Below, in pieces: positions 56,478-64,000 of a stretch of DNA of 64,000 nucleotides; position 1 is the stretch's first letter, and each line of letters begins with the position of its first letter. Source of the DNA: Letharia columbiana (taxonomy: Eukaryota > Ascomycota > Lecanoromycetes > Lecanorales > Parmeliaceae); NCBI RefSeq assembly GCF_014066305.1, contig NW_023501052.1:496001-560000 (forward strand), written 5' to 3'. The notes beneath the pieces were generated by a model that ran no database searches, was not told where the DNA came from, and saw only the letters and a list, made by a program, of their open reading frames with translations. The position numbers and the translations under genes are program-made.

Positions 56478-57346
56478 ATGGCATCCTCAGCCCCGACCTC
56501 CCTCTCCAGCTACACCAACCCATCCTCCGCCCCCCACCCCCCGCCCAAACCCCCTCAATCCATGGCCCCAACGCCCTCATACACACCATCCTACACCCCC
56601 ACAACGACCGGTCCACCCCGTCCCCCCCCAAACACCCTCCCACACCACCACCACCCCAGCACCCCCCCCGCAATCCTCCCAACCGAGCAACCCTCCCCCG
56701 CCCAACCCATCCGAGCACTGGCTCCCAGACATCCTCCTCGACAAACCGTACGCCACCCCATCCCCATCCCCATCCCCAAAAACCGTCCCCTAAACACCCT
56801 GACTAACCCCGAACCGATCCAGATCCCAAACCCTCCACGCAGCCCTGCAAAACGAACCCCTCCTCCGCTCCCTCTCCCTCCAGCACCCATCCCTCACCCC
56901 GTCCCCCCTGCCCCCGCACCTGGAGCGGACGCAAAACCTCGCCCGACACCTCACGGCGCAGCGCGCGCACCTGCTCGCCCTGCGCCAGCGGACGCAGTCG
57001 CAGTTGCTGCGCCTGCACGCGCTGGAGCGGCAGTGGCGGGAGAAGCAGGCGCTGATGGATCGGGAGTTGGCGCCGTGGAGTGCCAAGGTGCTGTATCAGA
57101 GGCTGAGGGAGGGGGAGAGGGAGGGGGGAGGAGTGGTGTGAGGGGTTGGAGGGGAGCTGGTTGGATGGGGAGGGGGAGGTGGGGGAGAGGGAGGTGGGGG
57201 AGTTTTTGAGGGGGTATAGGGAGGGGAGGGTGAAGGTTTGGAGGAGGAAGGAGGCGAGGGAGCGGTGGGATGAGGGGGAGGGTTGGGGGCTGGCGGTAGC
57301 AAGATTTGTGTGTTATATGTCAATAGACGCATGCATCAAGCGCTGA
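56478..57346 (+). CDS. VPS37: ESCRT-I subunit Vps37 (two one-base frame breaks)
   Basis: The Mod(r) domain is clear: ERTQNLARHLTAQRAHLLAL, ALERQWREKQALMDRELAPW, VLYQRLREGER, then EREVGEFLRGYREGRVKVW and RRKEARERWDEG. The N-terminus, from MASSAPTSLSSYTNPS, is a Pro-rich linker as in other fungal Vps37 proteins. An intron (56748-56822, GTACGC...ATCCAG with CTAAC at 56803) joins WLPDILLDKP to SQTLHAALQNEPLL. Two one-base shifts are needed: one in the C8 runs at 56622-56629 or 56662-56669, one in the G6 run at 57123-57128; removing one base at each gives a continuous protein. Such a conserved gene is unlikely to be dead, so assembly errors are favoured. ESCRT-I sorts ubiquitinated membrane proteins into multivesicular bodies. 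Confidence 0.75.
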
Positions 57347-59260
57347 AGCATGTGGGAGAAGCATGGTCATGATTCGCTAGCTATGGCTATAGAGACGCCG
57401 AAATGGACACGATTGACTGATTTTGCTCCTGCACAATCCCTAACGCCCGCCGCCACAATATGGAAAGGCTTTTTGCTTCTCGGCAGCTGCAAGAACGTCT
57501 GTTTCTCGCAGTTAACAACCTGCAATCCATCAGCTTCTGCACAGAGGGAAAATCATGCGTAAGCGATTATGTTTTGGGAAGTAGGTATCAGTTCTCCAAG
57601 GTGAAATATATGTTTCTTCAATGACGTGTCTCGGAAAGAACACAGCGAATATTTGGATTCATCAGGTAGTATGTAATGGAAGAGAAGGAAGGCCACTGAC
57701 CTGAGTACGTACGAGGTGGTCAGCTGAATCTTGTTATCTGCGCCTACACTTCGTAGCCAATCAAGAGTCAGCCACAGATCTATCAAATGAAGAGAATAGC
57801 TTTTCAGTGGGATCGCAATCATCATCTGTGAATCAGGCTTAGCACCTTGTCAGCCATACTTCTGAAGACGCAGGGGATGGGTCTCGTAACATACCTCATT
57901 AAATCAGAATTTTCAGTGTTTGTACGTTCATCACCGAAAGGTGCCCTCGTTACAAGGCGTTTCCCGGCTCAAACAGTGTGAATAGTGTTCATCATTTCAA
58001 GAGACGAATTGCATGCTTGGAAAGAGATAGCAGGCCAATCACCTACTTAAGAAGCTGTTAGTATGGTCTCCAAGCAAAGTGGTCGACCGAAAAGATAACG
58101 GGATGTGTAATGGCTCAGCTGACGAGTTCTCAACAAGTACATCATCTTCCTGACACCGGCTGAAGTTTGTACGCTCCAGCACAGATTGGTGCCAGCAGAC
58201 GAGTACGCAATCTGTCCGCCCGTTCGTTCAAAGTTCTTCATGTAAAGGAATGGTATGTAGCCGCAAACGGAGGACAGCAAAGCGGATCATACCTGACGCA
58301 ATGACACCAGATTAGCCTTGATCACCCAAAAAATTGAGCATGTAACAAGTGGGTGAAAGATTGTAGGTCAGACAAGGCTGAAACTTTGTAGAGACAGAAT
58401 CGACATTAATTGTTCGGATTGAGGAATGCCTTTCCGTGTCATATGGTCATCATCTAGAGGAGATCGATCAATGCAGGAGTAAAGGTCCTGTACCTTTGAT
58501 AATGTCCGACGCGCGCAGGGAAACTGTCTAACACCTAGACAGCATCGAAGGAGTACTGCCGGTGGACTTGAAGCCCGATCAGGTCCGCCATCCCATCACA
58601 ATCAGGCTCGGTCTGCTTGATATTCGGGTGCATGGATATTGTTCAGCTGCATGAAAGATCGAAAATGTCTTTACTGGTGGTCTTGGCTGTTGGGAATCTC
58701 GAACTCGATATCGAGTTGGAGCATATCACTATTCTGTGAAGGGTCAGCAAGGTGTCTTCTAGATCGCAAGTAGACACCAAGACGCAGTATAAAGTAAGGG
58801 TCAGAGTAATTCTAGAGTATAGTGCTCCTGCATGATGCTATAGGATTTGGATTGTTCGTAAAAAGCTCATCATTTTGGGGGCACTGGGGGCAGGATTGCA
58901 TTTGCTGGGAGGTGACTAACAATACACGATCAGCCCGAGACGTGGAATGAGCCTCTGCAGATGCCACGCATCCTGGATCCAAGCTGTACCGCGAACAGCG
59001 AGGTCGTTAGAGTGAGTGGCATGGATGTAGAGGTTTGCCGAGCTTGCAGAGACTTGGAGACTTGTGCGGTGGTTTTACATACCACACTAAGATATATTTC
59101 AGTAGGGCTGAGACGGCTTGGCACACTGTGAGCTCTTTTGCTGGCTAATCTTTTCTCAAGATGTGCAAGCCAATCATGTACCCCTAAAGTCGCTGGTATC
59201 TACCGTCCTACGCCATAAGCCATGCATCAAATCCATATCTAAAGGCCTCGAATCCTGCTC
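57347..59260. other. no gene recognised
   Basis: Only short frames without domains or splice partners were found. The right end is the 3' flank of the CK2 beta gene. Confidence 0.45.
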
Positions 59261-60852
59261 CTACTCAGCAAGCACATCATCAGCTCCATCCAAGCCCGCA
59301 ACCTCCTCCTCGTCTTCTTCCATATCATCCTCGAGCTCCACATCTTCCTTGAAGCATTTCTCCATCCCAACATCCTTCAGCCTTTCTTGCATCTCTTCCC
59401 TCCTTCCTGACTGCCATCTCTCCAGCGCAGCAGCTGCATGCACTTTGAAACCAAAGATCCTAGGCTGGTACCTCTCAATAGTCTTCTCTGGGATTAGAGC
59501 AGGGTAGACCTGGAATAGGATATTCTGGAATGATGTACCGAAGTAAGCACCGTCTATATTGGCATGGCGAGATGATTTGGGGTTGTATAGGTCTTCGCAT
59601 TTGCCACAATAAAGCTTGACGGACTGGACATGAGCGAGATCTGCCATGCCGGTAGGGAGAAGAGGGTGTGCGTTACACATGACTCGGGGGCATTTGCCAA
59701 AGTCACCTTTCTTGTACTTCTCGAGCTATAGAGGTCAGCATGAATGATGGGTCCCGGACGAGCGTTCTGGCCTACCATCTTCGCAAGCCCCCTCGTAGTC
59801 GTGATGTATCGTGCATGGACTAAGCCGTACAGGTGCCTTGCAGATTTCTCGATCTGCTCTCTCATATCGTCGTCACAATCCAGGTCAAAGACGTCAGTGA
59901 CGAGGTCCAGAGCGTATTGATAATACTGCACATCCGTGTTGAGCCCAGTAAGGTTGAAGCGGTCTGTGAGATAATCTTCGTCGATCTCGCAGAAGTATTC
60001 ATTGCCTCGAGATGAGATGAACTGCACAGAGACCTGTCAGCAAGTGTACGCCTCTGTTGGTGTTTGAATCAATAACACTAGAGCAAAAACATGGAGCTCG
60101 ACATGAGAAAAAAGCCAGGAGCTATGATACGGCCAAGTCCAATCGAGACCTACGACACCAGCCCATGTAAGGTCCTCAGATACCGAATCTCGCCCAGAGA
60201 AGTATTCCATCAGCCGGACGAAACCTTTCTTTTCAACGTAGTCGCTCCAGTCAACCTTCCGAGTCATATCCGCCAGGAGCTCCGCTTCATCAGCATCCAC
60301 CTTCTTCTCTGACAACCAAGCATGAATGTGGATAAAACTATCACGCACAAAATCCAATGGACCGTCGCCCTCATCAATCCTCTCGAGGTAACCCATGAAT
60401 GCAACGCTGAGGAAATGTTGTGCAAATGATTGTCAAGAAGATCATTCGTCCATTCTGCTACTTGGCTTTTCAACAAGGCAAGGAAGGAGCGCCCCTGAAG
60501 ACATGGGGCTAGCCCGTAATGTATCTGCCCTCTTGAAGCTTTGCTCCTGAAATCCCCAAATTGCTTTCGGTATCCACGATCGCGATGTGGAGAGCAGTCC
60601 AGCAGGAGCCACAGAGGCCTAGTAAGGCCTTTTACGTAGACCAAAGACAAAGCAGGGCATCAAAAATGGGAATTGATCTCTAAAAAAGCCGAAAGAAACT
60701 TCTCAACTCACCCAATCTCTCCAGTAACTCGTATAATCACTATCCGTCTCACTGTTGAAATCCTCCATGCTGCCCGGAGCCAAATGCGCTGCGCTCTTAT
60801 CCCAAAGCTTCAGCCTCTTCCTCGGATGCTCTTCATCAGCATAGTAAACCAT
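59261..60852 (-). CDS. ckb1: casein kinase II regulatory (beta) subunit
   Basis: Three exons (60852-60712, 60021-59776, 59725-59261) give 283 residues. Exon 1 ends SETDSDYTSYWRDW and exon 2 starts FISSRGNEYFCEIDEDYL, the invariant N-terminal sequence of CK2 beta. The acidic loop appears as DVFDLDCDDDMREQIEK. The zinc ribbon is CPRVMC ... CGKCEDLY, through which the subunit dimerises. FGTSFQNILFQVYPALIP is the conserved element that follows. The tail is very acidic. CK2 beta holds the catalytic subunits in a tetramer and directs substrate choice. The first intron is unusually long, 690 nt against about 50 for others, and contains a coding-like open frame on the same strand (60396-60037). Confidence 0.93.
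60037..60396 (-). other. coding-like open frame inside the CK2 beta intron
   Basis: The frame encodes 119 residues starting MGYLERIDEGDGPLDFVRDS; the first 80 (with HIHAWLSEKKVDADEAEL, MTRKVDWSDYVEKKGFVRLM and EYFSGRDSVSEDL) read like a folded protein. An acceptor-like CCTCAG lies 10 bases upstream of the ATG. A GTCGTA donor after LTWAG could join, in frame, to VSVQFISSRGNEYF of exon 2 at acceptor GACAG. It may therefore be an alternative 5' exon, a nested gene, or a fragment of another gene moved into the intron. Confidence 0.4.
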
Positions 60853-61593
60853 TAAAGGGGCTCATTCCGTCTGTTTGCATGAGGTGGTGGTGACCGGTCA
60901 AGTTGTTGATGCGGCGAGCCTAGAACCTGCTTAAAGTACCGGGAGCGAGCCGAGTGGGCGCAAGGAAGCCTTGGCGAGCAGGATATCGATAAGGCTGAGT
61001 TTTACTTACGACGAAAGGCCTATCGGCTGAGCAGTGTCGGATATCACTACTCCCACGGCGGCACATGTCGCTTCGATTGGCCGTCCTTTCTCCCTGGCTT
61101 CAGGTGTGCAGCAGCCAACAGCGAATCTGGAACGCACCCCACTTCGATGAAAATGGCGTTTCCATCTCCTCGTTGTGGAGGCCCCACCTCGTACACTACT
61201 GCGGGCGAGCATGTACAACAACAGCATACCTGTCCAAAGCTACAGTCTTTACCCAAGCCTCCTTGATTTGACTTTTACGGCTGAACAGCATTAAATATTA
61301 TTTACGACACAGGTAGTACAGCCTGCGGGAACCAGAGTTTCATAATACGGGCCACACTGTTGGTTTCACCCGCTCTGCATTTAATATCGCATCCTGCCTC
61401 AAGAATCGACCACGTTCGATCACTCCCAAGAGACTTACTCGCTGTCCTCCACAACCATCGTCCGACCGTCTCCCAAATCCCCACACGCCTGCCCACTCGA
61501 TCGCCTCGACAGCAAGCCCACCATCTCCGCCGAAGTACCCTCCACCAAATCAACCCAACCCATCGCAGCAAGCAAGCAAGCAACCAACCAACC
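60853..61593. other. intergenic between divergent genes
   Basis: It holds the promoter of CK2 beta and of the small secreted protein gene. The part just upstream of 61594 is C-rich and contains AAGCAAGCAAGCAACC. No other gene is recognised. Confidence 0.4.
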
Positions 61594-62034
61594 ATGCACC
61601 TCTCCCACCTTCCCCAAACCCTCCTCATCCTCCTCCTCGCCCTCGCACCCACCGCCCTCACCCTCCCAGACCCTCTCCGCCCACAACACCAAATCGTCCT
61701 CGACCCCCGCTCCCCCGAAGCCCGCCAGCAGCGCCTCGAGGCATGGAAGGCGCAAAAACCGATGCACACCACCGCCCTGCTCGCCGGCGCCGCCGCCACC
61801 GCCGTCCCGGAAGCGCAGGTTCGAAACGGGAGGAGGAGGGATCTGAGCGGTATCACGGGGGAGAAGGGGATGTGGATACCGGTTGGGATTTGGGACGGTG
61901 GGGATGAGGTGGATGGGGAGCGGGGGCGCGAAGTTGGGGACGTGGGAGGGGGAAGGGGTTGGTGTTGGGGCTGGAGGATGGGGTTGAGGGTGTGGAGGGT
62001 GATGGGGGGTGTTTGGGGTGAGGGATGTGGTTGA
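61594..62034 (+). CDS. small secreted protein, uncharacterised (C-terminus uncertain)
   Basis: From the ATG at 61594 the frame encodes 146 residues. The start MHLSHLPQTLLILLLALAPT is a strong signal peptide, followed by LPDPLRPQHQIVLDPRSPEA and RLEAWKAQKPMHTTALLAGA. After GITGEKGMWIPVG the frame becomes Gly/Trp/Arg-rich and looks unlike protein. In another frame beyond 62010 is RDVVERVWKRLEKIGLVVQR ending at 62141, which looks like a natural C-terminus; removing one base in the G6 run 62004-62009 would join it. The longer product would be about 180 residues. No family is recognised. It has no cysteines in its first 130 residues, which argues against a typical cysteine-rich effector. Confidence 0.55.
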   Translation: MHLSHLPQTLLILLLALAPTALTLPDPLRPQHQIVLDPRSPEARQQRLEAWKAQKPMHTTALLAGAAATAVPEAQVRNGRRRDLSGITGEKGMWIPVGIWDGGDEVDGERGREVGDVGGGRGWCWGWRMGLRVWRVMGGVWGEGCG

Positions 62035-62325
62035 GAGGGTTTGGAAGAGGTTGGAGAAGATTGGCTTGGTTGTGCAGAGGGGAAGGCATCGAGTGGACAA
62101 GGTCAAAGAGCTGGATGGTGGGCACGATGGAGATTTATAATCGACGGGTCATTTTATGAGGTTATGAGGATGAATCAATGGGTGGAGTTTTATCAAGGCA
62201 TTTGTCGTCGTGCACAAGCTTTGCTAAGCATTGCCAAGCGTTGGCGGTAGGGTTGTGAGGGATAATGGTAGCAGAAGGGGCCGAGAGACACCTATCATAG
62301 CCAAATCACCAAGCAAACGTCCACG

Positions 62326-64000
62326 CTATGCTCTCCGTGGTGAAAAGTAATCCTCACTATCTCCATCTTGCCCTGTCACAATTCCTAGGCCCAAGCCCGC
62401 TGAGCTTTTGTCCCCATTACTCACAGGACTCGGCCTACCATTGGTCTGCCTCTGGGTCGAATACCGCTTCATGGCCGTATTTGGCCGCGGCGTCTTCAAT
62501 TTCACGCTGTCATTCTCAGTGGCCGTTGAATTTAGATCCATCCGCTCTAATGCTGCTCTCAGAGTATCCCCAGTCTCATCCAACGCCATTAAGAACCTGG
62601 CGAGTTCCTTGCACAAGTCCCAGTCTCCAGCTTCTTTGGCTTGCTGTAAGAGTCGGACGCACGACTCAGAGCTGGTTTCCATCTCTTCGAAAGTATGCAG
62701 CACGAGCAGATATCCACCTGCCGTTTTGAGCATGCCTTTCTGCAACGATGCTTCGAAAAGCTCCTGTGGGGGTGGCAGGTGCGAGAAGAGGGTTCGCCAT
62801 GATCGAACTTCTGTTTTCCGGGTGCATTGAACGAGTATATCGAGGTAGTCAGGAAAAGAAGATAAGAATGAGAGAACAGCAGGTAGCTGAGCATGTTCAG
62901 GATCTGGTGGTTTATCGACTTCGTCGTCCAGAACAGTATGAAGAAGAATCTCGAGGGCATGTGAAAAGTAAGGGAGCGCCTGATATCGGTGGGCGAGGTT
63001 TGAGGCAGCTGACGTGTCGAAGTGGGCGATGTGGCGCTGGATAATTTGTGGGAGGAACAATTGCGTCCGGATGGAGAAGCGGAAGAAGGCGAATTGCACG
63101 TCGCGCCGTTGCACCAGGTCGGCATCTATGCCTAGTAGGATGCCTTTTTTGAGGACGATGGAAGTAGGGTAGAAATCTGCAGATATGGAGACACTAGGTG
63201 GTAACTCTCTGTCGTTGGATGTAGATGCTGCTTCGATGAGATCCTCGACGTCCATCCAGCACTGTATGTCGTTACCGTCAAAGTACCAGAGCGAGTCCCT
63301 AAGCCCGCGATCTGTGTAGAATGCGTCAAGTGCTCCCTCAGCAGCTGGCGATGGTGGCAGCGAGCGACTGGGCGATTCCAGCAACGGTGTTTGGTCTCTC
63401 ATGAGGTCGAAGTATTCCACGTTATTAGCAATGACACGCATGTCGTACTTCAAGTCGCCGCCAACATTCGTGGAGGACTGCAGTAGCACAAGCTTAGCAT
63501 CAACGAGGAAGATCACGGACGCGTGAGCAACATCTTGCGATGGGTCACCCTCCCCTAGGATTGATCAGTTCCGCACCATGGATTCAAAGATATACGAGAC
63601 TTACGCAATTGGTGGTCGGGAAGGATCCAGCTGACAGCCCTGACTCGCGCAGGTGCTCGTACAATGCCATTCAAGGCAATCTGCCCTACCTGAACAAGGG
63701 TCACAGCCTCGGAAGAGGCGTTGATTACGAAGTGGTAGAGTATGTTTTGATAAGTATATACGAGAAGCGAGTCTGACCCTGTAAGTGCGATGCAAACGAC
63801 CGGTGAAGGAAGCTGTTCGAAGTAGAGAAGAGAGGAGTCGTCTAAACCACGTTCTCGTGAGTATAGACGTAACTATCGCGTTATTAGCTCATGGTCAAGG
63901 CGTAAAGCATTCTCGACTGACCTCGTGATGCTCATCGGTCTCCACAGCAGCAACCAGGATATGTTGATACCAGCACATACCGCCTCGAACCACAAAGGTG
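62326..64000 (-). CDS. RIC1: Ric1-type Ypt6/Rab6 exchange-factor subunit (5' part beyond window)
   Basis: Exons 64000-63922 (partial), 63872-63605 and 63554-62326 join in frame across 49- and 50-nt introns. The first visible piece, GGMCWYQHILVAAVETDEHH, and LYFEQLPSPVVCIALTGSDS come from the beta-propeller part. Then ALNGIVRAPARVRAVSWIL and ASVIFLVDAKLVLLQSS follow, with the RIC1 domain in RDVQFAFFRFSIRTQLFLP and ALPYFSHALEILLHTVLDDE. The tail ends GQDGDSEDYFSPRRA. With Rgp1, Ric1 activates Ypt6 (Rab6) at the Golgi for endosome-to-Golgi retrieval. The start and most of the N-terminal propeller lie outside the window. Recognition rests on the helical C-terminal domain and its order of motifs. 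Confidence 0.85.

Noticed and set aside
61435..62106. Long minus-strand open frame (223 codons)
   Set aside because: It is the antisense of the secreted protein gene, Pro- and Gly-rich because of GC-skewed sequence, and has no domain.

Overview
The window is nuclear DNA of a filamentous ascomycete (Pezizomycotina, most likely a dothideomycete). The evidence is intron-split genes with short GT-AG introns (44-102 nt, mostly 47-60), CTAAC/CTGAC branch points, typical fungal families (Zn2Cys6 and C2H2 regulators, NmrA-like protein, omega GST, F-box-like families), and no operons, IS elements or CRISPR. All exon boundaries were read by eye from splice signals and protein continuity.

Layout. 1-13 kb: a small unknown protein divergent from a C2H2 protein (INO80 Iec1-like), an NmrA-like oxidoreductase divergent from a microbial-type PARG, a 24-bp coding-type repeat, a membrane protein, a decayed gene, a large secreted cysteine-rich protein, and the splicing factor CLF1. 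13.5-19 kb: an intact F-box-like gene followed by two wrecked paralogues. 19-20.4 kb: a second C2H2 regulator. 20.4-24.8 kb: nothing recognisable. 24.8-28.6 kb: a second F-box-like family with two dead copies and one that can be assembled. 30.5-38 kb: omega GST, an unknown basic protein, a UPF0643-like protein and a large six-exon Zn2Cys6 regulator. 38.5-42.2 kb: housekeeping genes TYS1 and PRP31, divergent. 43.6-48.8 kb: a four-copy array of an unrecognised gene family with a 54-bp-period repeat at its 3' ends. 51.3-53.8 kb: a single-pass membrane protein with a Kelch-like ectodomain. 56.5-64 kb: VPS37, the CK2 beta subunit, a small secreted protein and the 3' part of RIC1.

The housekeeping genes (CLF1 and PRP31 in splicing, TYS1 in translation, VPS37 in ESCRT-I, RIC1 in Golgi recycling, CK2 beta) are scattered among lineage-variable duplicated genes, without functional clustering. 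The accessory parts (13-28 kb, 43-49 kb) show local duplication followed by decay.

Two points need care. Several otherwise convincing genes are broken by exactly one base, mostly in C or G runs, and 49.81-49.91 kb looks like unresolved homopolymer sequence; assembly error is a serious alternative to pseudogenisation. The best candidate for something undescribed is the 43.6-48.8 kb array with its associated repeat.
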